Below are positions 1 to 8,784 of a stretch of 64,000 nucleotides of DNA, piece after piece; the first letter of the stretch is position 1, and the number at the start of each line of letters is the position of its first letter. The position numbers were made by a program, and so were the translations under genes. The notes under the pieces are model-generated. The model worked only from the letters and a program-made list of their open reading frames with translations, searched no databases and was not told the DNA's origin. Source of the DNA: Bosea beijingensis (GTDB taxonomy: Bacteria; Pseudomonadota; Alphaproteobacteria; Rhizobiales; Beijerinckiaceae); assembly GCF_030758975.1 (NCBI RefSeq), contig NZ_CP132359.1, positions 3,988,005 through 4,052,004 of the forward strand, read 5' to 3'.

Positions 1-6
1 AATGCT

Positions 7-1317
7 CTAGCGGGCCAGCCTGTCGCGCCAGTTGTAGTAGAGGACGGATGGCGCGAGGAACCAGGGATTGCCGCTGTAAAAAGGCCGCGTCTGGAAGGGC
101 AGTCCGTCGAAGGCGGTCCTGCCCTCCGCAAGGCCAAGCACCTGCTGGCCCAGCCGCATGCCGAGATAGCTCGCCATGCCGACGCCCGAGCCGCAATAGC
201 CCATGGCGTAGTGCATGCCCTCGTGCCGGCCGATATGCATCAATTCGTCGAAGCTGTAGGCGACGAGGCCGCACCAGGAGTGGCTGAGCTTGCGGTTGGC
301 GAGTTCTGGGAAGATCCGACTCATCGCGGCATGGAGCAGCGGGCCGCTGCGGCGCGGATCGGTCTCGCTGAGGGATACGCGGCCGCCGAACAGGATACGC
401 CGCCGGTCGGGCGAGGCGCGGTAGTAATAGACGACCTTGCGGGTGTCGCTGACGATGCGGTTCTTCGGGATCAGCCTGTCGACCAGCGCCGGCTCGAGCT
501 CCTCGGTCGCAATGACATAGCTGCCGATCGGGATGACGCGGCGGCGCAACCAGCCGGTCAGCGGGCCGGTATAGCCGTTGGTGGCAATGACGACATCGCG
601 GGTTCGGATCGTGCCGCGCGGCGTCTGGACCAGGAAATCCTGCCCGATGCGCTCGATGCCCGTCGCCGGGCAATGCGGCACGAGTTCCGCGCCGGCCGCG
701 ACGACGCGCTGCAACAGGCCCTGATGGTAGCGGGCCGGGTTGATCGAGGCGTGGCTCTCGTAGACGACACCGCCATGATAGAGATCGGAGCCGATCTCGC
801 TGCGTTGCTCGGACCGCGGCACGACATGACAGGCGACCTCCAGCCCCTTCGGCTGGGTCCCGACGCTGCGGGCCAGTTCCTCGTACTTGCCCGGAGCATG
901 GGCCGCATGAAAACGGCCGACGATGCCGAAATTGCAATCGATCTGCTCGTCGCGAACGAAATCACCGATATAGCGCAGAGAGTTCCGGCCCTCCTGCATG
1001 ATCGCGAAGGCGCGCTCGCGGCCATGGCGGCGGGTGAGCTCGTCGAAGCCCGGCTTCACGCTGGTCGAGATCTGGCCGCCATTGCGGGTGCTGCAGCCGA
1101 AGCCTGCTGCCTCTGCATCGAGGACGACCGTGCGACGCCCGCCGCGTGCCGTCTGGAGCGCCGCCTGCAAGCCGGTATAGCCGGAACCGACGATAACGAC
1201 CTCGGCCTGCTGCGGCGGGTCGGCGCGCGGCAGATCCGGCCGGGGCACATCGTCCCACCAATAGGGCGCGGCCTTGAAATCACTGGCGAACAGATCGCTC
1301 GGCATCGTCTTCGTCAT
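7..1317 (-). CDS. FAD-dependent amine oxidoreductase (DAO family, PuuB-like)
   Basis: This 436-residue flavoprotein probably oxidises an amine, such as a polyamine or a gamma-glutamylated amine, to an aldehyde in the cytoplasm. A dinucleotide-binding fold is visible near the N-terminus, with GSGYTG at residues 44-49 and VVLDAE ending the second strand. A second glycine patch (GYCGSGVG) near the C-terminus fits closure of the FAD site. Length and order match the DAO/PuuB group. It ends an operon-like run, 9 bp after the aldehyde dehydrogenase that could take its product, as in PuuB/PuuC pairs. The ATG at 1317 sits directly against GGGAGG, so the in-frame ATG at 1305 is an alternative start. 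The substrate cannot be read from the sequence; a glycine- or sarcosine-oxidase-like role is possible. Confidence 0.85.
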   Translation of the reverse strand: MTKTMPSDLFASDFKAAPYWWDDVPRPDLPRADPPQQAEVVIVGSGYTGLQAALQTARGGRRTVVLDAEAAGFGCSTRNGGQISTSVKPGFDELTRRHGRERAFAIMQEGRNSLRYIGDFVRDEQIDCNFGIVGRFHAAHAPGKYEELARSVGTQPKGLEVACHVVPRSEQRSEIGSDLYHGGVVYESHASINPARYHQGLLQRVVAAGAELVPHCPATGIERIGQDFLVQTPRGTIRTRDVVIATNGYTGPLTGWLRRRVIPIGSYVIATEELEPALVDRLIPKNRIVSDTRKVVYYYRASPDRRRILFGGRVSLSETDPRRSGPLLHAAMSRIFPELANRKLSHSWCGLVAYSFDELMHIGRHEGMHYAMGYCGSGVGMASYLGMRLGQQVLGLAEGRTAFDGLPFQTRPFYSGNPWFLAPSVLYYNWRDRLAR

Positions 1318-1326
1318 CCTCCCGGA

Positions 1327-2820
1327 TCAGATCCGCGCCACCACACTCTTGAGCTTGCAGTAGGAGCGCAAGCCCGCCATGCCCTTGGCGCGGCCGAAAC
1401 CGGATTTGCGGTTGCCGCCGAAGGGCATAGCGATGCCGCCGGCGAAGAACTCGTTGATATAGACCTGCCCCGCATCGACGGCGCGGGCGAAACGCCACGC
1501 CTTGGCGTGATCGCGCGTGTAGATGCCGGCGACCAGCGCGTAGGAGGTCGCGTTCGCCGCAGCGATCGCCGCCTCGAAGTCGGGGACAACCTGCACGGTC
1601 AGCACCGGCCCGAAGATTTCCTCCTGCACCAGCGGATCATCCGGGCCATCAGCGAGCACGATGGTCGGCTGGTAGAACCAGCCGCCGCCGCAATCCTCGG
1701 GCGGCACGACCGCCCCGCCGGTCAGGATGCGATTGCCGGCGGCGCGGGCGCGATCGACATGGGCCGCGACGCGCGCGAGCTGTGCCGCCGAATTGATCGG
1801 ACCGATCCCGGCATCGCTCAGGCCATGGCCCGGCCGCAAGCCCTGCGCGCTCGCGACAAGGCGTTCGAGCAGGGTCTCGGCGATAGCTTCCTCGACGATC
1901 AGGCGCGAGCCGGCGGAGCAAATCTGCCCGGCATTCTCGAAGATCGCTTCCATGACCCCGGCCACGGCCGCATCGACATCGCAATCGGCCAGCACGACGA
2001 GGGGCGATTTGCCGCCGAGCTCCAGCACCAGCCGGGTGACATGCTCGGCCGCGGCCCGCATCACGCGCTGCCCGGTCGCGAGCGAGCCGGTGAAGGTGAT
2101 GTGGTCGATGCCGGGGTGGGCGACGAGCGCCGCGCCAGCCTCGGAACCCGTCCCGGCGACGACGTTGAGCACGCCTGCGGGCAGGCCTGCTTCGTGCAGC
2201 AGCTCGGCTAGCATCAGTGTCGTGAAGGGCGTCTGCTCGGCTGGCTTGACCACGAGCGTGCAGCCGGCCGCGAGGGCCGGCGCAATGCCCCGCGCCGCCG
2301 TCGAGAGCGGATAGTTCCACGGCACGATCTGGGCGGCGATGCCGACCGGCTCCTCGAGCGTCAGCCCGATATGATCGGGGCCGAGCGGCATGCTGTCGCC
2401 ATGCAGCTTGTCGGCCGCGCCGGCATAATAGGCGAAAGCCTTCACGACGCCGCCGACATCGCCCTCGGCTTCCGCCAGCCGCTTGCCGGAATCGAGCGTC
2501 TCGACCACGGCGAAGCGGGCCGCGCGCTCGGCGATCAGGTGGCTTGCCCGCATCAGGATGTCGCCGCGCGCGGCGGGGCTCAGTCGGGACCATGGGCCGG
2601 AGAGCGCAGCGCGGGCGGCTGCGACCGCCCGGTCGATATCGGCGCCGTCGCCGGCGGCGACCGTGGCGAAAGCCGTGCCCCGGCCGGGATCGAAGCTCTC
2701 CATCCGACGCCCAAAGACGGAGTCGACAAAGCACCCATCGATGAAGTGCCCACCCGGCAGGCCGGCGAGCGTTCCCGTCTGCAGGGCCTCGGCGACCAGT
2801 GCGGCGCGGTCCAGGGTCAC
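1327..2820 (-). CDS. NAD(P)+-dependent aldehyde dehydrogenase (PuuC-like)
   Basis: This 497-residue enzyme should oxidise an aldehyde to the carboxylate using NAD(P)+. All class hallmarks are present: PWNYPL with Asn169, the cofactor lysine in VKPAEQ (Lys192), the general base in LELGGK (Glu267) and the catalytic cysteine in GQICSAGSR (Cys301). The length is standard. Its start overlaps the stop of the enolase-superfamily gene upstream (2817-2820), and the FAD oxidoreductase follows 9 bp downstream, so the three genes look cotranscribed. Together with that oxidase it probably forms an amine-to-acid step. Gamma-glutamyl-gamma-aminobutyraldehyde and betaine aldehyde are both credible substrates from family knowledge; sequence alone does not decide. 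Confidence 0.9.
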   Translation of the reverse strand: MTLDRAALVAEALQTGTLAGLPGGHFIDGCFVDSVFGRRMESFDPGRGTAFATVAAGDGADIDRAVAAARAALSGPWSRLSPAARGDILMRASHLIAERAARFAVVETLDSGKRLAEAEGDVGGVVKAFAYYAGAADKLHGDSMPLGPDHIGLTLEEPVGIAAQIVPWNYPLSTAARGIAPALAAGCTLVVKPAEQTPFTTLMLAELLHEAGLPAGVLNVVAGTGSEAGAALVAHPGIDHITFTGSLATGQRVMRAAAEHVTRLVLELGGKSPLVVLADCDVDAAVAGVMEAIFENAGQICSAGSRLIVEEAIAETLLERLVASAQGLRPGHGLSDAGIGPINSAAQLARVAAHVDRARAAGNRILTGGAVVPPEDCGGGWFYQPTIVLADGPDDPLVQEEIFGPVLTVQVVPDFEAAIAAANATSYALVAGIYTRDHAKAWRFARAVDAGQVYINEFFAGGIAMPFGGNRKSGFGRAKGMAGLRSYCKLKSVVARI

Positions 2821-3923
2821 GCGCCGATCTCCGTGACCTGATAGGCGGCCTTGTCGAGCCAGGACGGCTCGATCTCGACGCCCCAGCCCGGCCCATCGGG
2901 GATCGCGACCTTACCATCGCGCGCCTGCGGCGGGTTGCGCAGCAGGCCCTGTTCCCACGGGTAATAGTCCGGCCCCTCGATCGAGAATTCGACATAAGGG
3001 CCGGCATTGGCGAGCGCGCCCATGATGTGCAGCGTGAACACCGTCACCAGCGACTGGTTGGCCGAATGCGGCGTCACCGGCAGGCCGGCCTCTTGCGCCC
3101 AGCGTGCGACTTTCAGCATCCGCCCGACGCCGCCGATATAGCAGACGTCCGGCTGCACGACGTCGACCACGCGGCCGTCGATCATAGCGCGCCAGACAGC
3201 GAGATCGCAGTCCTGCTCGCCGCCCGTGACATCGAGATCGAGGGCGTCGCGGACCTCGCGCGTCCAGGCATGTTCCCAATAGGGGCAGGGCTCCTCGAAA
3301 TGGACGATGCCGTGATCCTGCAACATCCGGCCGACCGCGATGGCCTTGTCCGGCGAATAGGCGCTGTTGCCATCGACGAGCAGCGTCGCATCTGGGCCGA
3401 GCGCCCGCCTGACCTGCGGCACGATCGCCTCCGTGCGGCCCGGCCATTCGTCGATGTCGCGGCCGCATTCGCGCCCGACCCGGAACTTGAAGGCGCTGTA
3501 GCCATGGGCGTCGCGCAGGCGCAGGAAGCGCTCGGCCTCGGCCTCCGGCGTGATCTCGCCGCGCTTCATGCTGGAGGCATAGACCGGAAACGGACGCGGC
3601 GTGCCGCCGAGCAATTCGCAGACGCTTTTCCGCTCGCTCCGGCCGCGTAGGTCCCACAGCGCCGTGTCGAGCCCGGTCATGGCGCGGCAGAGATAGGAGC
3701 CGGGGAATTTATGCTCGCGCTCGCCAATGGTCGCGATCAGCTCGTCGATGTCGAAGGCATTCTCGCCGACCGCCCAGCGTGCGACCTGCCGGTGGAAGAC
3801 GGTCGCGGTGATGTCGGCATTATAGGGCGAGAACTGCCCCCAGCCCTGGCTGCCATCCTCGCATGTCGCGCGAACGAAGCCGACGTCCTGCGTCGAGAAG
3901 CTTTCGAGCCGGGTGATCTTCAT
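2817..3923 (-). CDS. Enolase superfamily (mandelate racemase/muconate lactonizing) enzyme
   Basis: This 368-residue protein is a member of the enolase superfamily, which abstracts the alpha-proton of a carboxylate to racemise or dehydrate an acid sugar or similar compound. The metal ligands are visible as Asp184 (LLVDGN), Glu210 (HFEEP) and Glu236 (GGEQ). The KFR motif (Lys146) and the Asp259/His286 dyad (QPD, TPHS) place it in the mandelate-racemase subgroup. I chose ATG 3923 because MKITRLESF is the normal family beginning; the open frame runs upstream to 4040 without similarity. Its stop overlaps the start of the downstream aldehyde dehydrogenase, and it is divergent from the MocR gene. 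An acid-sugar enzyme beside an amine pathway is unexpected, so the substrate is open. Confidence 0.88.
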   Translation of the reverse strand: MKITRLESFSTQDVGFVRATCEDGSQGWGQFSPYNADITATVFHRQVARWAVGENAFDIDELIATIGEREHKFPGSYLCRAMTGLDTALWDLRGRSERKSVCELLGGTPRPFPVYASSMKRGEITPEAEAERFLRLRDAHGYSAFKFRVGRECGRDIDEWPGRTEAIVPQVRRALGPDATLLVDGNSAYSPDKAIAVGRMLQDHGIVHFEEPCPYWEHAWTREVRDALDLDVTGGEQDCDLAVWRAMIDGRVVDVVQPDVCYIGGVGRMLKVARWAQEAGLPVTPHSANQSLVTVFTLHIMGALANAGPYVEFSIEGPDYYPWEQGLLRNPPQARDGKVAIPDGPGWGVEIEPSWLDKAAYQVTEIGA

Positions 3924-4012
3924 CGCTGCCGCTGTCCGTTCCGGGAGCGCCGCCCGGCGAACAACCCGGCAGCTTCGGCGCAAGAAGGGGCTTGAATTGG
4001 CCTGACCCCAAG

Positions 4013-4043
4013 GTCCATTCTCACCAAATCGACAGTCCACTCT
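4013..4043. promoter_or_regulatory. Candidate MocR operator: direct repeat GTCCAYTCT
   Basis: GTCCATTCT at 4013-4021 recurs as GTCCACTCT at 4035-4043, a 22-bp period that places both copies on the same face of the helix. The pair lies just before the MocR start (4058) in the gap shared with the divergent enolase-superfamily gene. MocR proteins such as GabR and PdxR are known to bind direct repeats. The assignment is inference from position and spacing only. Confidence 0.35.
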
Positions 4044-4057
4044 TGTTTAAGGGCAGC

Positions 4058-5545
4058 ATGGTCAAACGCGAGGAAGGCGCCCTGCTCCAGTCGATCGTGC
4101 TGGACCGCGAGGGCGAGCATGGGCTCAGCGTCCAGATCTGCGCGGGGCTGCGCGAACTGATCCTCGGCGGCACGCTCAAGGTCGGCGAGCGCCTGCCGGC
4201 GACGCGCACGCTGGCGCATGAATTCAGGGTCGCCCGCACCACCATCGTCGAGAGCTTCGAGCGGCTTGCGGCCGAAGGGCTGATCGAGACGCGGGTCGGC
4301 TCCGGCACCTATGTCAGCCAGGCGCTGGCGAACGAGCGGCCAGCACCAGCCGCTGCGGCGACCGCCGCGCCGACGGCGCGGGTCAAGCTGGCGCAGGCGA
4401 TGAACACGGCGTCAAAACTATTCGGCACGCGCCTGCCGCACCAGCCCCGCGCCTTCACCACGGCGATGCCGGCCTTCGATGCCTTCCCGATGGCGCAATG
4501 GGCCAGGCTCTCGGGCAAGCACTGGCGCAAGCCGCGCCATCAGGTTCTCGGCTATCCCGACCCGCATGGCGAACGCGCCTTGCGCCAAGCCATCGCCGCG
4601 CATCTCAGGCTCAACCGCGGCATCGCCTGCGAATGGCAACAGGTCTTCGTGGTGGCCGGCGCGCAGCAGGCCTTCCAGTTGATCGCGGCCACGCTGCTCG
4701 ACCCCGGCGACAAGGTCTGGTTCGAGGACCCCGGCGCGATCGGCGCGCGCAACAGCATGATCCAGTCGGGCGTCGACATCGTGCCGGTCCCGGTCGACGA
4801 GGCCGGGCTCGTGGTCGAGGAAGGCCTGCGCCGGGCGCCCGAATTCCGGCTCGCCTTCGTGACGCCAGCCCATCAGCAGCCACTCGGCGCCAAGATGAGC
4901 CTGGAGCGGCGGCTCGCCCTGCTGGAGGCGGCCGAGGCCAGCGGCGCCTGGATCATCGAGGACGACTGGGACGGCGAGTTCTGCTTCCAGGGCGCGCCGA
5001 TGGCGACGCTCACCAGCATCGACCGCAGCGGGCGGGTGATCTATGTCGGGACCTTCTCGAAGACGCTGTTCCCGTCGCTGCGGCTCGGCTTCCTCGTCGC
5101 GCCGCCGCATCTCGTCGAGCAGTTCGGCATCTGCCTCGAAGCCTTCTCGCCGGGTGTGCCGACGGCCTTGCAAGGCATCGTCGCCGATTTCATCGTCGAG
5201 GGGCATTTCGCGACGCATGTCCGCCGCATGCGCAAGCTCTATCAAGAGCGCTATCAGGCATTGGAGGATGCGGCGCGGGAACATCTGGCACCCGATCTGG
5301 AGGTCGTGCCGACCCAGACCGGCATGCACACCATCGCCTATCTCCGCGACGGGCTCGATGCCGTCGTGCTGACGCAGGCCGCCGCAAAGCGCGGCGTGAC
5401 AGTCGCGCCGATCAGCCGCTTCTGCCTCGAACCCGTGGCGCGGAACGGGCTCGTGCTCGGCTTCAGCGGCTTCACGCCGGTGGAAACCAAGGCCGGCGTG
5501 CTCGATCTGCGCCGCAGCATCGACGACCTCGCTGAATGCAAGTAA
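4058..5545 (+). CDS. MocR-family (GntR wHTH plus aminotransferase-like) regulator
   Basis: This 495-residue protein is a MocR/PdxR-type regulator. An N-terminal GntR winged helix (about residues 15-85; LPATRTLAHEF and VARTTIVESFERL are the helix-turn-helix) is followed by a fold-type I aminotransferase domain. The PLP lysine is visible in TFSKTLFPSLRLGF (about Lys335), preceded by IIEDDWDGEF, the usual DYD-like cofactor motif. Such proteins sense an amine, amino acid or PLP adduct and regulate the neighbouring pathway. It stands between the amine-catabolic genes on both sides and diverges from the enolase-superfamily gene. A TTG at 3992 extends the frame, but ATG 4058 is the better start because the extra residues look non-homologous. 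Confidence 0.9.
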   Translation: MVKREEGALLQSIVLDREGEHGLSVQICAGLRELILGGTLKVGERLPATRTLAHEFRVARTTIVESFERLAAEGLIETRVGSGTYVSQALANERPAPAAAATAAPTARVKLAQAMNTASKLFGTRLPHQPRAFTTAMPAFDAFPMAQWARLSGKHWRKPRHQVLGYPDPHGERALRQAIAAHLRLNRGIACEWQQVFVVAGAQQAFQLIAATLLDPGDKVWFEDPGAIGARNSMIQSGVDIVPVPVDEAGLVVEEGLRRAPEFRLAFVTPAHQQPLGAKMSLERRLALLEAAEASGAWIIEDDWDGEFCFQGAPMATLTSIDRSGRVIYVGTFSKTLFPSLRLGFLVAPPHLVEQFGICLEAFSPGVPTALQGIVADFIVEGHFATHVRRMRKLYQERYQALEDAAREHLAPDLEVVPTQTGMHTIAYLRDGLDAVVLTQAAAKRGVTVAPISRFCLEPVARNGLVLGFSGFTPVETKAGVLDLRRSIDDLAECK

Positions 5546-5657
5546 CTGGACTGGTGCTTCAGCGGGAATGGCCCTTAGCGACAAGCCCAATTCTGCCTAG
5601 GAATCGCGATGGGCAGGCTGGGCCAACTGCCCTTGCGGCATCGGCAGGACGGTCATC

Positions 5658-7268
5658 TTGAGCGAATGGGACATGATCATCGTCGGCGCGGGTTCGGCCG
5701 GCTGTGTGCTGGCCGGGCGGCTTGCCGAGGCCGGACAGGGCTCGATCCTGGTGATCGAGGCAGGCCCGCGCGATCTCAGCCCCTGGGTGCATCTGCCGAT
5801 CGGCTACGGCAAGATCTTCTACCATCGCCGCATGAACTGGATGTACCGGACCACGCCGCAAGCCGAACTGGACGGGCGGGAGATCTACCAGCCGCGCGGC
5901 AAGGTCGTCGGCGGCTCGAGCGCGATCAATGCGATGGTCTATGCCCGCGGCCAGGCCGAGGATTTCGACGAGTGGAAGCGGCTCGGCAATCCCGGCTGGG
6001 GCTGGGCCGAGGTGCTCGCCGCCTATAAGCGCATGGAGGATCACGCGCTGGGCGCTTCCCTCTGGCATGGCGCTGGGGGCCCGCTCCATGTCGAAAACGT
6101 CGCCGCTGAAGTCCATCCACTGACGCCGCTCTTCGTCCGGGCCGCAGGCGAAGCGGGCCTGCGCTTCAATCCGGACCTGAACGGCGCGACCAGCGAGGGC
6201 GCCGGCATCTACCAGATCACCACGCGCGGCGGCCGGCGTGAATCGGCGGCGCGCGCCTTCCTGCATCCGGCAAGGCGGCGCGGACGCGTAAAGCTCGAAA
6301 CCGACATGCAGGTGACGCGCATCCTGTTCGACGGGCGGCGCGCCGTCGGCGTCGAGGCAAGGCGCGGCGGCGAGACCCTGCGCTTTCGCGCCCGCAGGGA
6401 GATCGTCCTGTCCGGCGGCGCGTTCAACTCGCCGCAATTGCTGCAGCTTTCCGGCATCGGCCCGGCGGAACTGCTGAAGCAGCACGGCATCGCGCCTTTG
6501 CTCGACCTCCCCGCCGTCGGCCGCAACCTGCAGGACCATCTCTGCTACGACCACGTCTATCGCTCGAAGCGGCCAAGCTTGAACGATGCGCTGCTGTCCT
6601 GGCCGGCCCGCATCGGCATGGCCGCGAATTATGTGCTGCGGCGGCGCGGGCCGCTCTCGCTCAGCGTCAATCAGGGCGGCGGATTCTACCGCACCCGGCC
6701 GGACCTGACGCGACCGGACATGCAGCTCTATTTCTCGCCGCTGAGCTATGAGCGCGCCGTGCCGGGCGTGCGAGCCCTGATGAAGCCCGACCCGTTCCCA
6801 GGCTTCAGCCTCAGCGTCTCGCCATGCCGGCCGCTCAGTCGCGGCCATGTGGCGATCCGCTCGCCCGATCCGCAGGTCGCGCCGGAGATCGCTCCGAACT
6901 ACCTCTCCGCCCCCGAGGACATGCGCACGCTTCTGACCGGCGCTCGCTTCCTGCACCGGCTCGCAGCGACGCCCACGCTTTCCGCCGTGATCGACACCGC
7001 GATCCGGCCGGGACCTGAGGCTGTGGGCGACGCGGCGCATGTCGCCGCCATCCGCGCGAATGCCTATTCGGTCTTCCACCCTTGCGGGACCTGCCGGATG
7101 GGTCCCGACGCTGATGATGCCGTGGTCGACGCCAAGCTGCGAGTACATGGGATTGAAGGATTGCGCGTCGTCGACGCCTCGATCTTCCCGACGATCCCCT
7201 CCGGTAACATCAATGCGCCGGCCATGATGGTCGGAGAGCGCGCCGCGGCGCTGATGGCTTCCGGGTGA
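5658..7268 (+). CDS. GMC-family oxidoreductase (choline dehydrogenase-like)
   Basis: This 536-residue flavoprotein belongs to the glucose-methanol-choline family and should oxidise a primary alcohol to an aldehyde. IIVGAGSAGCVLAGRL at the N-terminus is the FAD-binding motif, GKVVGGSSAINAMVYARG is GMC signature 1 and SGGAFNSPQLLQLSGIGP is signature 2. The active-site histidine lies in HPCGTCRMG, and NINAPAMMVGERAA closes the fold. It starts at TTG 5658; the alternative ATG 5673 would remove only five residues and would leave the FAD motif intact. It is the first of four same-strand genes ending at 11312 and probably supplies an aldehyde to the dehydrogenase at 8785. Choline, an amino alcohol or an aliphatic alcohol are all possible substrates. 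Confidence 0.9.
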   Translation: MSEWDMIIVGAGSAGCVLAGRLAEAGQGSILVIEAGPRDLSPWVHLPIGYGKIFYHRRMNWMYRTTPQAELDGREIYQPRGKVVGGSSAINAMVYARGQAEDFDEWKRLGNPGWGWAEVLAAYKRMEDHALGASLWHGAGGPLHVENVAAEVHPLTPLFVRAAGEAGLRFNPDLNGATSEGAGIYQITTRGGRRESAARAFLHPARRRGRVKLETDMQVTRILFDGRRAVGVEARRGGETLRFRARREIVLSGGAFNSPQLLQLSGIGPAELLKQHGIAPLLDLPAVGRNLQDHLCYDHVYRSKRPSLNDALLSWPARIGMAANYVLRRRGPLSLSVNQGGGFYRTRPDLTRPDMQLYFSPLSYERAVPGVRALMKPDPFPGFSLSVSPCRPLSRGHVAIRSPDPQVAPEIAPNYLSAPEDMRTLLTGARFLHRLAATPTLSAVIDTAIRPGPEAVGDAAHVAAIRANAYSVFHPCGTCRMGPDADDAVVDAKLRVHGIEGLRVVDASIFPTIPSGNINAPAMMVGERAAALMASG

Positions 7269-7359
7269 CGCGGAGCCCCGCTGAATATTCAGGCCTGGGG
7301 ATGCGAGCCGGCTATTCCGCCAGGCGCATTCCCGTGTGAAGATCGCGCATCGGAGATGG

Positions 7360-8736
7360 ATGACCGGCATGACGCAAGCCTACACGCTCGACGCCCTGAG
7401 AGAGGATGTCACCGCCGGTCGCATCGATACCGTACTGGCCTGTCTCGTCGACATGCAGGGGCGCCTGATGGGCAAGCGCTTCCATGCCGCCTTTTTCCTG
7501 GAGAGCGGGCATCACGAGACGCATAGCTGCAACTATTTGCTCGCCACCGACATGGAGATGGAAACCGTAGCCGGCTATGCGGCGACGAGCTGGGCCGCCG
7601 GCTATGGCGACTATACGATGAAGCCGGACCTCTCGACCTTGTGCCGCGTGCCCTGGCTCGAAGGCACGGCGCTCGTGCTCTGCGACGTGCAGGACCATCA
7701 CGGCCATGACATCCCGCACTCGCCGCGCGCGGTGCTGAAAAGCCAAGTCAAGCGGCTCGAGGCGATGGGGCTCAAGGCCTATATGGCGACCGAGCTCGAG
7801 TTCTTCCTGTTCGACCAGAGCTACGAGAACGCCTGCGCCAGCGGCTATCGCGACCTCAAGACCGCCAGCAGCTACAACGAGGACTACCACATCTTCCAGA
7901 CCACCAAGGAAGAGGCGGTGATGCGGGCGATCCGCAACGGTCTGCAGGGCGCCGGCATCCCGGTCGAGAACTCCAAGGGCGAAGCTTCGGCCGGACAGGA
8001 GGAGATCAATGTCCGCTATGCCGATGCGCTGACGATGGCGGACCGGCACGCGATCATCAAGAACGCCTGCAAGGAGATCGCCTGGGCGCAGGGCAAGTCG
8101 ATCACCTTCCTCGCCAAGTGGAGCAACGCCCATGCCGGCTCCTCCTCGCATATCCACCAGTCGCTCTGGAGCGCCGACGGCAAGACCCCGCATTTCCTCG
8201 ACGCGCAGGCGAAATACGGCATGTCGCCGCTGATGCGGAGCTATGTGGCGGGGCTGCTCGCCCATGCCTCCGACATCACCGGATTCCTCGCGCCCTATAT
8301 CAATTCCTACAAGCGCTTCGTCGCCGGCACCTTCGCGCCGACCAAGGCAATCTGGAGCGCCGACAACCGCACCGCCGGCTACCGGCTCTGCGGCGCCGGC
8401 ACCAAGGGCATCCGGATCGAATGCCGGGTCGGCGGCTCGGACCTCAACCCCTATCTCGCCATGGCGGCACTACTCGCCGCCGGCATCGACGGGATCGAGC
8501 AGAAGATGGAGCTGGAAGAGGCTTTCGTCGGCGATGCCTATGGCGGCCGTGACATCCGCGAAATCCCGAAGACCCTGCGTGACGCAACCGTGGCGCTGAA
8601 GGGTTCGGCGATGCTGCGCAAAGCCTTCGGCGACGCCGTGATCGACCATTATGTCCGCGCCGCCGAATGGGAGCAGGAGGAATACGACCGCCGGATCACC
8701 GATTGGGAAGTGAAGCGCGGTTTTGAACGCGCCTGA
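7360..8736 (+). CDS. Glutamine synthetase-like gamma-glutamyl-amine ligase (PuuA-like)
   Basis: This protein of about 458 residues is a glutamine-synthetase-fold ligase of the type that joins glutamate to an amine with ATP. Visible GS elements are ATELEFFLF (metal-binding glutamate), GQEEINVRY, a HIHQS nucleotide-site histidine, NRTAGYRL and the C-terminal RIECRVGGSDLNPYLA. The N-terminal VDMQGRLMGKR is typical of PuuA and GlnA4-like proteins rather than of assimilatory GlnA. Neighbouring alcohol and aldehyde dehydrogenases fit a gamma-glutamylation route in which the amine is protected before oxidation. The start is uncertain: GTG 7336, ATG 7360 (close behind CGGAGATGG) and ATG 7369 are all in frame. 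Confidence 0.88.
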   Translation: MTGMTQAYTLDALREDVTAGRIDTVLACLVDMQGRLMGKRFHAAFFLESGHHETHSCNYLLATDMEMETVAGYAATSWAAGYGDYTMKPDLSTLCRVPWLEGTALVLCDVQDHHGHDIPHSPRAVLKSQVKRLEAMGLKAYMATELEFFLFDQSYENACASGYRDLKTASSYNEDYHIFQTTKEEAVMRAIRNGLQGAGIPVENSKGEASAGQEEINVRYADALTMADRHAIIKNACKEIAWAQGKSITFLAKWSNAHAGSSSHIHQSLWSADGKTPHFLDAQAKYGMSPLMRSYVAGLLAHASDITGFLAPYINSYKRFVAGTFAPTKAIWSADNRTAGYRLCGAGTKGIRIECRVGGSDLNPYLAMAALLAAGIDGIEQKMELEEAFVGDAYGGRDIREIPKTLRDATVALKGSAMLRKAFGDAVIDHYVRAAEWEQEEYDRRITDWEVKRGFERA

Positions 8737-8784
8737 TCCGGCCTCCCCCAACAGCAGAAGCCTTCAGCCAGACGGATAGTGACG

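Noticed and set aside
211..2211. 666-residue open frame on the plus strand
   Set aside because: It is antisense to the FAD oxidoreductase and aldehyde dehydrogenase; its composition is the low-complexity Ala/Asp/Arg pattern of high-GC shadow frames.
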